From assembly GCA_002255985.1 (NCBI GenBank), contig NKIR01000016.1:1-49833 (forward strand): a stretch of 49,833 nucleotides of DNA, written 5' to 3'. The position numbers and the translations under genes are program-made. A model generated the notes under the pieces. It searched no databases, was not told where the DNA came from, and saw nothing but the letters and a program-made list of their open reading frames with translations. The stretch's first letter is position 1. Each line of letters begins with the position of its first letter. The DNA comes from Sphingomonadaceae bacterium PASS1. GTDB lineage: Bacteria > Pseudomonadota > Alphaproteobacteria > Sphingomonadales > Sphingomonadaceae. This document shows, in pieces, positions 15,861 through 25,143 of this stretch.

Positions 15861-17423
15861 CTATTTAAACAGGCTTCCCAAGATTCCCCGAACGAGGGAC
15901 TTGCCGAACGATCCCGCCACTTGGCGACCAATTGATGTTGCAGCGGAGCGCGCTGCCGATTGCAACATCTTGTCCGCAATGCTCGGTTTCGCAGCTTCAC
16001 GCGCATCTGCAGCCTGCTGACGTGCCAATTCCCTGGCGGCAATGGCATCCGCCTTGGCCTGTTCCTTTGCGGCGGCTGCGGCTTGCTTGTCGGCTGCAAC
16101 CATCGATTTGGCTTCCTCGGCAGCGGCAGCGGCCTGCGCACTTTTTGCCGCTAATATTTCCTCTGCCGATTCACGGTCGATCAGCATGTCATATTTGTCG
16201 CCAATCGCATCAGTTGTAATCATCACGCCGCGTTCTTGTGGGCTTAGCGGGCCGACGCGGCTTGCCGGTGCCTTAATCAGCGTACGTTGGACAATAGAGG
16301 GCGACCCGTCAGGCTGAAGCAAAGATACCAAAGCCTCACCTATTTTAAGTTCGGTGATGACCTGTGCGACATCAAGATTGGGATTGGGCCGGAAGGTGTC
16401 TGCTGCCGATTTTACTGCCTGCTCATCGCGCGGGGTAAAGGCGTTCAGCTTGTGCTGAATGCGGTTATTGAGTTGGGCTGCGACCGTATCTGGAATATCG
16501 ATCGGGTTTTGCGTGATGAAATACACGCCGACACCCTTTGACCGGATGAGCCGGACGACCTGTTCAATTTTCTCAAGCAGGGCTTTTGGCGCGTCATTGA
16601 AAAGCAAATGCGCTTCGTCAAAAAAGAAGACCAGTTTTGGTTTTTCCGGATCGCCAATTTCGGGCAGCGTTTCAAACAATTCGGAGAGCAACCACAACAG
16701 AAACGTGGAATACAGCTTTGGGCTGGACATGAGCTTATCAGCGGCAAGGATATTGACGACACCGCGACCGCTGTCGTCGCAACGGATCAGGTCTTCAAGC
16801 TCTAGCGCGGGTTCGCCGAAGAAATTCTCTCCGCCCTGCGCGCGCAGCTGGAGCAGCGAACGCTGAATACTGCCCACCGATTGCTTGGAAATATTACCAT
16901 ATTCGAGCGTCAATTCGTCCGCGCGCTCGCCACAGCTTACGAGCATCGCCTGCAGATCGTCCAGATCCAGCATCAGCAAGCCATCTTTGTCGGCGACGTG
17001 AAAGGCGATTGTCAAAACGCCTTCCTGGACTTCGTTCAAGTCCATCAAGCGTGCGAGCATCAACGGGCCCATTTCGGAAACCGTTGTCCGGACAGGGTGA
17101 CCTTGCTCGCCAAACAGGTCCCAGAATTGCGATGGATTGTCCTTATATACCCAATCTTGCTGGCCGATTTCCGCCGCGCGTCCGGCAAAAATCTCATGCG
17201 TTTTGCTTTGCGGTGAACCTGCCATTGCCAGGCCGGACAAGTCGCCTTTCACATCGGCGACAAAGGACGGTACGCCCGCCGCGGATAATCCCTCGATGAT
17301 ACCTTGCAGGGTAACGGTCTTTCCGGTGCCGGTCGCGCCAGTGATCAGGCCGTGGCGATTTGTCCGTTTCAGGTTGAGCAGTTCGGGCCCGTTTGCGTGC
17401 TTACCGATAAAGATGCCGTCCAT
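15861..17423 (-). CDS. DUF853 / YjgR-like HerA-FtsK-type ATPase
   Basis: A 520-residue P-loop ATPase of the DUF853 group. The Walker A motif is ITGATGTGKTVTLQ near residue 30; the Walker B-like region is LVFFFDEAHLLFNDAPKALLEK, and IRSKGVGVYFITQNPIDIP is the conserved sensor region of HerA/FtsK-like motors. The C-terminal 120 residues are Ala/Glu/Lys-rich coiled coil with a final Gly/Phe tail (KSLVRGILGSLFK). E. coli YjgR is uncharacterised, so only ATP-driven DNA or protein translocation can be guessed. It is a single gene with no NurA-like nuclease beside it. Confidence 0.88.
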   Translation of the reverse strand: MDGIFIGKHANGPELLNLKRTNRHGLITGATGTGKTVTLQGIIEGLSAAGVPSFVADVKGDLSGLAMAGSPQSKTHEIFAGRAAEIGQQDWVYKDNPSQFWDLFGEQGHPVRTTVSEMGPLMLARLMDLNEVQEGVLTIAFHVADKDGLLMLDLDDLQAMLVSCGERADELTLEYGNISKQSVGSIQRSLLQLRAQGGENFFGEPALELEDLIRCDDSGRGVVNILAADKLMSSPKLYSTFLLWLLSELFETLPEIGDPEKPKLVFFFDEAHLLFNDAPKALLEKIEQVVRLIRSKGVGVYFITQNPIDIPDTVAAQLNNRIQHKLNAFTPRDEQAVKSAADTFRPNPNLDVAQVITELKIGEALVSLLQPDGSPSIVQRTLIKAPASRVGPLSPQERGVMITTDAIGDKYDMLIDRESAEEILAAKSAQAAAAAEEAKSMVAADKQAAAAAKEQAKADAIAARELARQQAADAREAAKPSIADKMLQSAARSAATSIGRQVAGSFGKSLVRGILGSLFK

Positions 17424-17617
17424 ATATGATCCGCCCTTGCACGTTAGAATGTTACAACGACAACTATGGAGTGAGTGTTAGGTCAAGTAAATCCTGGAAT
17501 GGATTGTAAGCTGCGCCCCGAATACGCGCTTTCCTCTCGTCGACAACATCGAATCATTCGTCGCAAAAATCACCTTTACCGGTGACAGATCGCCCGCGAG
17601 GTATCTATGATAGCTTC

Positions 17618-18751
17618 ATGGCTCAAATGTTTTCGATGACCACGAAGCGTGTGTATAAAGCTGGCCAAACAGGCCTTGCTTCTTTGGCGCTGTTGTCCGT
17701 TTTATCGGGGTGCGTATCCGCGCCAGCGCGTCGGGGACCTGCTTTGCCGACAGCACAAGCCCCAGCGCCAAGCCGCGCAGCTGCAGCAGTTGTGGCGCCC
17801 GCACGCCCCGCAGTGGGACGGCCGCCTCTAGGCCTTGAAAATCTGATTCAAGATCAATGGCGTTTGTTTCCGGGGCGGACCGGTGTTGCCATTATGCGCG
17901 TTGATGGCGGTGAGTGGGTTTTAGGCCGCAGGATGGATGAGTTGTTTCCCCAACAAAGCGTATCCAAAACCTGGGTTGCGCTCACCGTGTTGGATATGGT
18001 CGATCAAGGAAAGCTTCGCCTCGACCAGAAAGTACGGATCACGCGAGATGATCTGGCGGTTTTTCATCAGCCAATTCGTGATCAGGTGATCGCCAATGGC
18101 AGCATTGAGGTGTCGGTCCTCAATCTGTTGGAGCAGGCCATTCGCGCGAGTGACAATACGGCCAATGACTCGCTGCTGCGCACTGTAGGCGGCCCGCAAG
18201 CGGTAACCAGTTTTATCGTACGCAAGAATTTGGGCGCGATCCGTTTTGGGCCGGGCGAACGCGCGCTACAAAGCGGCATTGCCGGACTCGACTGGAAACA
18301 GGAATATTCAATTGGCCAGCGCTTTTATGCTGCGCGCGATGCCGTGCCGTTGGCGAGCCGCAAGGCTGCGCTTGACCGCTATCTGAATGATCCAATCGAT
18401 GGAGCAAGCCCGCAAGCCATTGTCCGCGCATTGGCGAGGCTCGCCAAAGGCGAGCTGTTGTCGGCGTCTTCAACGCGTCTCATGCTCGATATCATGTCGC
18501 GGACGTCAAGTGGCCCTAACCGGTTGAAGGCTGGCGTGCCTGCGGGCTGGAGCTTTTTGCACAAGACAGGAACGGGACAGGTGTTGTCGCCGGTGTCCAC
18601 GGGATATAATGATATCGGGATTATGACCGCGCCAGATGGCACACGTTACGCTGTCGCAGTGATGATGGGCAGCACGACCGCGTCCATTCCGCAACGGATG
18701 ACGTTCATGCAATTTGTATCTCGCGCCGTGGCTTCATACCACCAGCACTGA
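17618..18751 (+). CDS. Class A beta-lactamase-like serine hydrolase, lipoprotein
   Basis: A 377-residue protein with an N-terminal lipoprotein signal ending LLSVLSGC, so it is probably membrane anchored in the periplasm. A Pro/Ala-rich linker follows. The penicillin-recognising fold is shown by QQSVSKTW (S-x-x-K, catalytic Ser and Lys), ASDNTANDSLL (the S-D-N motif) and LHKTGTGQ (K-T-G). The general-base Glu of true class A enzymes cannot be placed with certainty (GPGERALQ is one candidate), so antibiotic hydrolysis is not proven; an enzyme acting on cell-wall peptides is as likely. GTG 17582 and ATG 17636 are alternative starts. Confidence 0.82.
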   Translation: MAQMFSMTTKRVYKAGQTGLASLALLSVLSGCVSAPARRGPALPTAQAPAPSRAAAAVVAPARPAVGRPPLGLENLIQDQWRLFPGRTGVAIMRVDGGEWVLGRRMDELFPQQSVSKTWVALTVLDMVDQGKLRLDQKVRITRDDLAVFHQPIRDQVIANGSIEVSVLNLLEQAIRASDNTANDSLLRTVGGPQAVTSFIVRKNLGAIRFGPGERALQSGIAGLDWKQEYSIGQRFYAARDAVPLASRKAALDRYLNDPIDGASPQAIVRALARLAKGELLSASSTRLMLDIMSRTSSGPNRLKAGVPAGWSFLHKTGTGQVLSPVSTGYNDIGIMTAPDGTRYAVAVMMGSTTASIPQRMTFMQFVSRAVASYHQH

Positions 18752-18814
18752 CGCCTTATTGCGATGTTTTGGGTTGAGCGCCGCGCGCGGCATCCAATTT
18801 GTCTACGGCGGACA

Positions 18815-18852
18815 AAGAAAAGGGCCGTCCTGCAAGCAGAACAGCCCTTCTC
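18815..18852 (-). terminator. Rho-independent terminator of the Ala-rich lipoprotein gene
   Basis: On the minus strand, AGAAGGGCtGTtCTGC and GCAGgACgGCCCTTTTCT form a long stem with two mismatches, followed by TTTTCTTTG. It lies directly after the stop codon at 18880. Confidence 0.8.
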
Positions 18853-18879
18853 AAAAGCTTTCGCTAAAAAGCGCGAATA

Positions 18880-19119
18880 TTACTTCGCAGCTTCTTTCGC
18901 AGCGTCTGCAGCAGGTGCAGCAGCGGCAGCGTCTGCAGCTGGAGCAGCAGCGTCTGCAGCAGGAGCAGCAGCGTCAGCGCCTTCTACAGCAGCGTCAGCA
19001 GCTTCAGCAGGAGCTTCTGTGGTTGCTTCAGTTGCTTCTGTGGTTGCTTCTTCAGCACCTGAGCAAGCAGCCAAACCGAGCGAAGCGGCAAGAACGAGAG
19101 ATACAGCAATTTTCTTCAT
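18880..19119 (-). CDS. Small Ala-rich low-complexity lipoprotein
   Basis: A 79-residue protein. The signal peptide MKKIAVSLVLAASLGLAAC ends in a clear lipobox (LAAC), and CSG at the mature start has no Asp at +2, so the outer membrane is the likely site. The mature part is almost only Ala, Glu, Thr, Pro and Asp: an EATTEATEATTEAP stretch followed by ADAAAPAA-type repeats. It resembles small abundant entericidin- or linker-like lipoproteins, but no function can be assigned. A GGGG sequence precedes the ATG at good spacing and a strong terminator follows, so it is a well-bounded single gene. The repeats make its length prone to change. Confidence 0.8.
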   Translation of the reverse strand: MKKIAVSLVLAASLGLAACSGAEEATTEATEATTEAPAEAADAAVEGADAAAPAADAAAPAADAAAAAPAADAAKEAAK

Positions 19120-19312
19120 ATGGGAAACCCCCTAGCAAAACTTATGAAAACCTGACAGGCACACCACAACGAATGCAGTAATGTCTGCGGAAAGCCCTCT
19201 AGCCCGTTCACAATTCGGTGGCAATGCGCTTTTTTATTCCGGTAAGCTGATCGGCCCCAAAATTGCAGTTATCTCTACTAGAACGGTAGAAAATACGGGG
19301 GATTTGAGCGGA

Positions 19313-19340
19313 TTGACTTGATATAAAGAATTCTTTATAT
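19313..19340 (+). promoter_or_regulatory. Promoter with perfect 20-bp palindrome before the methionine-cycle operon
   Basis: TTGACT (19313-19318) and TTATAT (19335-19340) are 16 bases apart and resemble a sigma-70-type promoter. ATATAAAGAATTCTTTATAT (19321-19340) is a perfect palindrome covering the spacer and the -10 box. A dimeric ArsR-type repressor bound here would block polymerase; the first gene of the operon encodes one. Transcription would begin near 19347, almost at the ATG (19350). Confidence 0.7.
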
Positions 19341-19349
19341 GATGCCGAG

Positions 19350-20330
19350 ATGATCAATTTACTTAACATCATGCGGGCTCTAGCCGACCCGACCCGGCTT
19401 CGAATCGTTTTTCTTGTGCTTAGGCTTGAACTGTCGGTGGGCGAGTTAGTGCAGATATTGGATCAAAGCCAGCCCCGCGTTTCCCGGCATATCCGTATAT
19501 TGGATGAAGCTGGATTGTTGGAGCGACGCAAAGAAGGAAGCTGGGTTTTCCTCCGGCCGGGCGCTGTTTTGGAGGATGGACGCCTCACTTCATTGCTGAA
19601 AGAAGCGGATGTTTCGCAGGCCAAGGCATTTCAAAAGGATCTGGCGCGGCTGGACGAGGTCCGCAACGCTCGCACGAATATGGCAGCATCCTATTTTGCG
19701 GCACATGCAGAAGAATGGGACTTCCTGAGATCGCTGCATGTTGCCGATTCGGAAGTTGAGGCGAAGATTGCGCAGATTTTGCATAGCGCGCCATTGGGCC
19801 GTGTATTGGACGTCGGTACAGGGACTGGCCGCATTGTTGAATTGTTCGCGGAGAGCGCAAGCCGGTTTGTCGCTTTGGACAATAGCCCCGAAATGTTGCG
19901 GCTTGCCCGCGCAAAAATAGCGAATTTCAGCGCCGATATCGCGAGCAAGGTTGAAATTAAATTGGGTGACTTCAACATGCTCCCCGTCGGCGATGGTGAG
20001 TTTGACACCGTCATTTTCCACCAAGTGCTGCATTACGCCCAAGACCCCGAGGCAGTCATTGCCGAAGCCATCCGGACAGTTGCGGACGATGGGCGGCTCG
20101 TGATCGTCGACTTCGCGGCCCATGACCATGAAGAACTCCGCACCGTCCATGCCCATGCCCGGCTTGGCTTTACCGATGAATTTATGCGGAATGCGTTCTC
20201 TGCACATGGCCTGCAGATGGTGCATCAGGTCGCACTTGAGTCCGGTGAACTCATTGTAAAAGTGTGGATGGGGCAAAAGCTATCGTTCGCCACCCCGCGT
20301 CCGAAAAACAACTTAAGGATTGTTGCATGA
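19350..20330 (+). CDS. ArsR-family regulator fused to a SAM-dependent methyltransferase
   Basis: A 326-residue two-domain protein. Residues 1-75 are an ArsR winged helix (LADPTRLRIVFLVLRLELSVGELVQILDQ, recognition helix SQPRVSRHIRIL). No metal-binding Cys pair is present. Residues about 110-300 are a class I methyltransferase with motif I VLDVGTGTG (152-160), the acidic VALDN, and FDTVIFHQVLHY. ArsR-type regulators of methionine metabolism such as SahR sense S-adenosylhomocysteine; here the fused domain could be the SAH/SAM sensor. That reading is inferred from the fusion and from the following metF and metH genes. Its stop overlaps the metF start (ATGA). There is no Shine-Dalgarno sequence before the ATG. 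Confidence 0.85.
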   Translation: MINLLNIMRALADPTRLRIVFLVLRLELSVGELVQILDQSQPRVSRHIRILDEAGLLERRKEGSWVFLRPGAVLEDGRLTSLLKEADVSQAKAFQKDLARLDEVRNARTNMAASYFAAHAEEWDFLRSLHVADSEVEAKIAQILHSAPLGRVLDVGTGTGRIVELFAESASRFVALDNSPEMLRLARAKIANFSADIASKVEIKLGDFNMLPVGDGEFDTVIFHQVLHYAQDPEAVIAEAIRTVADDGRLVIVDFAAHDHEELRTVHAHARLGFTDEFMRNAFSAHGLQMVHQVALESGELIVKVWMGQKLSFATPRPKNNLRIVA

Positions 20331-21268
20331 TTCTCCCGTTTGCACAGATGCAGGAAGCCAGCCGGGCGCTGGCCGCGCCCCTTTTTGCCGGTCTTGCCGG
20401 TGATTGTGAAATCAGCTTCGAATTTTTCCCGCCGAAAACCGAAAAAATGGAAGAGCAGCTTTGGGATTCGGTTGTCACGCTTGCCCCGCTTGCCCCGCGC
20501 TTTGTGTCGGTCACTTATGGTGCTGGCGGCACAACGCGTGAGCGGACGCACAACACCGTCGCCCGCATTGCGCGCGAAACCAATATTCCAGCCGCAGCGC
20601 ATTTAACCTGCGTCGAAGCATCAAAGGGCGAAATTGCCGACGTTGCAAATGCCTATTGGGAGGCCGGTGTCCGGCACATCGTTGCGCTGCGCGGAGATGC
20701 ACCGGGCTCGGACGGTAAATTTGTTCCGCATCGCGACGGCTATGCCAGTGCCGCGGAATTGGTCGAAGGGCTGCGTAAGCTCCACCCGTTTGAGATATCG
20801 GTCAGTGCCTATCCCGAAACCCACCCGGAAGCCCTGTCCGCTGCAAGCGATATCGATTTTTTGAAGCGCAAGCTTGATTCCGGCGCGAGCCGGGCAATCA
20901 CACAATTTTTCTTTGAACCTGAAACATTCTTCCGTTTCCGCGACGCCGTCGCTGCCGCAGGTGTCGATGCCGAAATCGTGCCGGGTATCATGCCGGTTTC
21001 AAATTTTGGCGCTATCACCCGCATGTCCGCTATGACTGGCACCGCAATTCCGGTGTGGATGGCGCATTTGTTTGAAGGGCTGGATGACCATCCGTCTGCA
21101 CGGCAACTTGTCGCGGCCACCGTAGCAGCCGAAATGTGCCGCAGATTATATGCGGGCGGTGTGCGCGATTTCCATTTCTACACGCTCAACCGCGCCGAGC
21201 TGTCTTATGCAATTTGTCATTTGCTTGGAAAACGGCCCTCTGGCGCTGCGCAGGAGCAAGCGGCATGA
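20327..21268 (+). CDS. metF: 5,10-methylenetetrahydrofolate reductase
   Basis: MetF makes 5-methyltetrahydrofolate, the methyl donor for methionine synthase. The 313-residue TIM-barrel protein has the family's early motif ISFEFFPPKTEKMEEQLW with the catalytic Glu, then FVSVTYGAGGTTRERT, HLTCVEA, HIVALRGDAPG (FAD contacts) and AITQFFFEPETFFRF. FHFYTLNRAELSYAICHLL is the usual C-terminal end. The ATG at 20327 overlaps the regulator's stop; 21 upstream codons in frame are therefore not used. The stop overlaps the ATG of the first metH gene, so three genes are translationally chained. Confidence 0.96.
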   Translation: MILPFAQMQEASRALAAPLFAGLAGDCEISFEFFPPKTEKMEEQLWDSVVTLAPLAPRFVSVTYGAGGTTRERTHNTVARIARETNIPAAAHLTCVEASKGEIADVANAYWEAGVRHIVALRGDAPGSDGKFVPHRDGYASAAELVEGLRKLHPFEISVSAYPETHPEALSAASDIDFLKRKLDSGASRAITQFFFEPETFFRFRDAVAAAGVDAEIVPGIMPVSNFGAITRMSAMTGTAIPVWMAHLFEGLDDHPSARQLVAATVAAEMCRRLYAGGVRDFHFYTLNRAELSYAICHLLGKRPSGAAQEQAA

Positions 21269-22311
21269 CCCCGCGTGAGGCATTTGTTGCAAGAGCGGCC
21301 AAGCAAATTTTGGTCTTCGACGGCGGCTATGGGACGGCCATTCAGGGTTATAAATTATCCGAGGCTGACTATCGCGGTTCATTGGAACTGACCCACGATC
21401 AAAAGGGTAATAACGACCTATTGTCGATCACACGGCCTGACGTGGTGGGTGCCATCCATAGCGCCTATCTGAGCGCTGGGGCGGACATGATTGAAACCAA
21501 CACTTTCAGCGCCACGAAGATCAGCATGGCTGATTATGGCTGCGAACATTTGGTCCAGCAATTGAACATCGATTCGGCAAAACTCGCGCGCGCCTGTTGT
21601 GACGCCGCAGAAGCCGAAGACGGCAAGCGGCGCTTTGTTGCGGGCTCGATTGGGCCAACGAACAAAACATTGTCATTGTCGCCAGACGTCAACGACCCCG
21701 GCTATCGCGAAATCGACTTTGATTATCTCAAAGGCGTCTATCGCGAACAATGCGACGCGCTCATCGAAGGCGGGGTAGATTTCCTGCTGATTGAAACGAT
21801 ATTCGACACGCTAAACGCCAAATGTGCAGCCATGGCGGCGCAAGAAGCCGCACTGGCATCGGGCAGGGACGTGCCCTTGATGATATCCATGACGATCACC
21901 GATATGGCCGGTCGCAATCTTTCGGGGCATACCGTTGAGGCATTTTGGGCCGCGATCCGGCACGCCAAACCACTTACCATCGGGTTGAATTGCTCGTTCG
22001 GCGCAGACCTATTGCGTCCACATTTGGCCGCTTTGTCAAAGCAAGCCGATGCACTTGTCATGGCCTATCCCAATGCGGGCCTGCCCAATGATCTTGCCGA
22101 ATATGACGAACTGCCCGAAACGACGGCGCAGCTGATTGGCCAATGGCTGGATGACGGGCTGGTCAACATTGTCGGTGGTTGTTGCGGCACCACGCCTGCG
22201 CATATCGCCGCGATTGCCAAGGCCGTTGACGGCCGCGCCCCGCGCAGCATCCCGCAGCCACAAGTGGTCACGCGGCTCGCTGGCCTCGAACCCTTCATCA
22301 TGGCCGCCTGA
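21265..22311 (+). CDS. metH: Methionine synthase, homocysteine-binding part (split MetH, first gene)
   Basis: A 348-residue homocysteine S-methyltransferase domain, equal to the first quarter of E. coli MetH. It binds zinc and activates homocysteine. Conserved parts are [54 protein letters not shown], the zinc ligand Cys in [16 protein letters not shown] and the two zinc Cys in [12 protein letters not shown]. All three ligands are kept. The remaining domains lie in the next gene, 23 bases on. The same split occurs in other alphaproteobacteria. The start at 21265 forms ATGA with the metF stop; a longer frame exists but overlaps metF. Confidence 0.95.
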   Translation: MTPREAFVARAAKQILVFDGGYGTAIQGYKLSEADYRGSLELTHDQKGNNDLLSITRPDVVGAIHSAYLSAGADMIETNTFSATKISMADYGCEHLVQQLNIDSAKLARACCDAAEAEDGKRRFVAGSIGPTNKTLSLSPDVNDPGYREIDFDYLKGVYREQCDALIEGGVDFLLIETIFDTLNAKCAAMAAQEAALASGRDVPLMISMTITDMAGRNLSGHTVEAFWAAIRHAKPLTIGLNCSFGADLLRPHLAALSKQADALVMAYPNAGLPNDLAEYDELPETTAQLIGQWLDDGLVNIVGGCCGTTPAHIAAIAKAVDGRAPRSIPQPQVVTRLAGLEPFIMAA

Positions 22312-22334
22312 ACTCCTTAAAGCTGAACATAGAT

Positions 22335-24953
22335 ATGACATCCTCCTCCTCCCGTTTCGTCAACATCGGTGAACGTACGAACGTCACCGGCAGTGCCAAG
22401 TTCAAGAAGCTCATTCTGTCCGGCGATTATGAAGCCGCTGTCGAAGTCGCGCGCGACCAGGTCGAAAATGGCGCGCAGATTATCGACATCAATATGGATG
22501 AAGGTCTGCTCGACGCGCATGAGGCGATGACCACGTTCATCAAACGAATTGCTGCCGAACCAGACATTGCGCGCGTGCCGTTGATGATCGACAGTTCCAA
22601 ATGGAGCGTCATTGAGGCGGGGCTGAAATGCGTTTCGGGCAAGCCCATCGTGAATTCGATTTCGATGAAAGAAGGCGAAGAAGCCTTTTTGCATCATGCG
22701 CGGCTGTGCATGGCCTATGGCGCTGCTGTTGTCGTGATGGCGTTCGACGAGACAGGCCAGGCGGACACCAAAGAGCGCAAGGTCGAAATCTGCAAACGTG
22801 CTTATGACTTGCTGGTCGGCATTGGTTTCCCGCCCGAAGATATCATTTTCGATCCCAATATTTTTGCGGTGGCAACGGGGATTGAAGAGCATAATAATTA
22901 TGGCGTCGACTTTATCGAGGCGTTGAAGGAATTACGCGTCCTATGCCCGCATGCCCATTATTCGGGCGGCCTTTCCAACCTGTCCTTTTCCTTCCGCGGT
23001 AACGAACCTGTCCGCCGCGCGATGCACTCGATATTCTTATATCATGCTATCCCTGCCGGCCTAGACATGGCGATCGTCAACGCAGGGCAGTTGGATATCT
23101 ATGACGATATTGATTCGGAACTGCGGGTGGCGTGCGAAGATGTAATCCTCAACCGCGACCCCGATGCCACCGAGCGCCTCATCACGCTGGCCGAGAAATA
23201 TCGCGGTACCGACGTAGCGCAGGAAAAGGCGGAGGCCGAGTGGCGCGGCTGGGAAGTTAAGAAGCGCCTTGAGCATGCCTTGGTCAAAGGCATCGATGCG
23301 CATATTGTCGATGACACCGAAGAAGCGCGGCTTGCGATCAAGGCCGCTGGCGGTAGGCCTATCGAGGTTATCGAAGGCCCATTGATGGACGGCATGAATG
23401 TCGTTGGCGACTTGTTCGGGTCGGGTAAAATGTTTTTGCCGCAGGTCGTGAAATCGGCGCGCGTCATGAAAAAAGCGGTCGCGCATCTGTTTCCCTATAT
23501 CGAGGCCGAGAAAGAAGTCGGCGCGAAGGGTAAGGGCAAGATCATCATGGCCACCGTCAAGGGCGACGTGCATGACATCGGCAAGAATATCGTTGGCGTT
23601 GTGCTGCAATGTAATGGTTTTGAGATTGTCGATCTGGGCGTGATGGTCCCGTGGCCAGAAATATTGAAGGCGGCGGTCGAACATGATGCCGACATGATCG
23701 GGCTATCGGGCCTGATCACACCTTCGCTGGACGAGATGGTCACCGTCGCTGAAGAAATGCAGAAGGCGGGCATGACAATGCCGTTGATGATCGGCGGCGC
23801 AACCACGTCCAAAACGCATACGGCGTTACGGATCGAGCCTGTCTATTCGGGCCCCGTCATTCATGTGCTCGATGCATCACGCGCTGTCGGTGTTGCAGGC
23901 ACATTGGTCAGCGATACCATGGCCGAAAAGTTCGTCGCTGACACCCGCGCCGAATATAGCCACATCCGCGATGCCCGTGCTGGCAAGACCGCAAAGCCAT
24001 TGGCTTCGCTGGATGAAGCCCGCGCCAATGCGTTCGAGATTGACGAGACGCTGAAGCCTGCCCCGCCATTAAAGCCTGGCGTGCATGTCTATGATGATTG
24101 GGACCTTGCAGATCTGCGCAATTATATCGATTGGACGCCGTTTTTCCGCGCATGGGAATTGCATGGCAACTACCCCGCCATTTTGACCGACGAAGTCGTT
24201 GGCGAAAGTGCCACCAGCCTGTTTGCCGATGCCAACGCGATGCTCGATAAAATCGTCAGTGAAAAATGGCTGCGCGCAAAGGGCGTTGCTGGGCTGTGGC
24301 CATGCTGGCGCGATGGCGACGATGTTGTCGTCTATTGCGAAAAGACCGAGACCCATATTCGCCTGCCGTTCCTGCGGCAGCAAATCGCCAAGCGCGAAGG
24401 CAAGGCGAACATGTGCCTGGCCGATTTCATCAGCCGCGACGGCGACTGGATTGGCGGCTTTGCCGTAACCACCGGCCATGGCATCGGCGCGCATTTGGCG
24501 CAGTTCAAAGCCAATATTGATGACTATTCCGACATCATGTTGAAAGCGCTCGCCGACCGTCTGGCCGAAGCCTTTGCTGAGCGGATGCACGAGCATGTCC
24601 GCACAACATTATGGGGTTATGCGCCCGACGAGCAGTTCACCATGGAGGCGCTCAACCGTGAGGAATATCGCGGCATCCGGCCCGCACCGGGCTACCCCGC
24701 ATGTCCGGACCACAGCCTGAAGCCCATATTGTTCGACCTGCTGGATGCCACCCATAAAACGGGTATCACCTTAACGGAAAGCTTTGCCATGTTGCCGACC
24801 GCAGCGGTCAGCGGCTTTTATTTCGGGCATCCTCAAGCGGAATATTTCGGCGTTGCGCGGATTGGCGAAGATCAGGTTGCGGACTATGCCACACGGCGTG
24901 AACTCGATTTGGATCGGGCGCGGCAGTATCTGAGGCCGAACCTCAACGAATGA
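22335..24953 (+). CDS. metH: Methionine synthase, pterin/cobalamin/activation part (split MetH, second gene)
   Basis: An 872-residue protein carrying the other three MetH modules. The pterin-binding domain starts at once ([20 protein letters not shown]; later [18 protein letters not shown]). The cobalamin part has a helical cap and [17 protein letters not shown], where D-x-H-x-x-G supplies the His that binds cobalt. The activation domain has [18 protein letters not shown], the SAM-binding R-x3-G-Y-P-A-C-P-D-H signature, and ends near [10 protein letters not shown]. It cannot work alone on homocysteine and needs the previous gene's product. The first ATG (22335) is five codons before the conserved FVNIGERT. 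Confidence 0.96.
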   Translation: MTSSSSRFVNIGERTNVTGSAKFKKLILSGDYEAAVEVARDQVENGAQIIDINMDEGLLDAHEAMTTFIKRIAAEPDIARVPLMIDSSKWSVIEAGLKCVSGKPIVNSISMKEGEEAFLHHARLCMAYGAAVVVMAFDETGQADTKERKVEICKRAYDLLVGIGFPPEDIIFDPNIFAVATGIEEHNNYGVDFIEALKELRVLCPHAHYSGGLSNLSFSFRGNEPVRRAMHSIFLYHAIPAGLDMAIVNAGQLDIYDDIDSELRVACEDVILNRDPDATERLITLAEKYRGTDVAQEKAEAEWRGWEVKKRLEHALVKGIDAHIVDDTEEARLAIKAAGGRPIEVIEGPLMDGMNVVGDLFGSGKMFLPQVVKSARVMKKAVAHLFPYIEAEKEVGAKGKGKIIMATVKGDVHDIGKNIVGVVLQCNGFEIVDLGVMVPWPEILKAAVEHDADMIGLSGLITPSLDEMVTVAEEMQKAGMTMPLMIGGATTSKTHTALRIEPVYSGPVIHVLDASRAVGVAGTLVSDTMAEKFVADTRAEYSHIRDARAGKTAKPLASLDEARANAFEIDETLKPAPPLKPGVHVYDDWDLADLRNYIDWTPFFRAWELHGNYPAILTDEVVGESATSLFADANAMLDKIVSEKWLRAKGVAGLWPCWRDGDDVVVYCEKTETHIRLPFLRQQIAKREGKANMCLADFISRDGDWIGGFAVTTGHGIGAHLAQFKANIDDYSDIMLKALADRLAEAFAERMHEHVRTTLWGYAPDEQFTMEALNREEYRGIRPAPGYPACPDHSLKPILFDLLDATHKTGITLTESFAMLPTAAVSGFYFGHPQAEYFGVARIGEDQVADYATRRELDLDRARQYLRPNLNE

Positions 24954-25047
24954 TCGGCGCACTGTCTCTCCCGGGGACGCGCCAATCAATGCTTGGTTAA
25001 TCGGCTGGATTTATTGTGCGGCATGGGGTTAATTCAACACCGAAGTG

Positions 25048-25113
25048 CTGAGCCTGTCGAGGCACGTCTTTCGGGATTGCGCTCAGCTGAGAAGCGCCCT
25101 TCGACAGGCTCAG
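25048..25113. repeat. REP-like inverted repeat element
   Basis: CTGAGCCTGTCGAGG (25048-25062) and CCTTCGACAGGCTCAG (25098-25113) are inverted copies differing by one inserted base. Between them lies the perfect palindrome CTCAGCTGAG (25082-25091). The motif CCTTCGACAGGCTCAGG is a widespread extragenic repeat in sphingomonads as I recall it. It lies between metH and the beta-helix gene. Confidence 0.75.
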
Positions 25114-25143
25114 GGCTACGGTAAATTTTACGGACGAATGCCC

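Noticed and set aside
18764-19135. Plus-strand Ala/Ser-rich frame across the lipoprotein gene.
   Set aside because: It is the antisense of a repetitive gene that has a lipobox signal peptide, ribosome site and terminator on the other strand.
19120-19349. SAM or cobalamin riboswitch before the metF/metH operon.
   Set aside because: The predicted transcript starts almost at the first ATG, and no conserved riboswitch boxes or terminator hairpin were seen.
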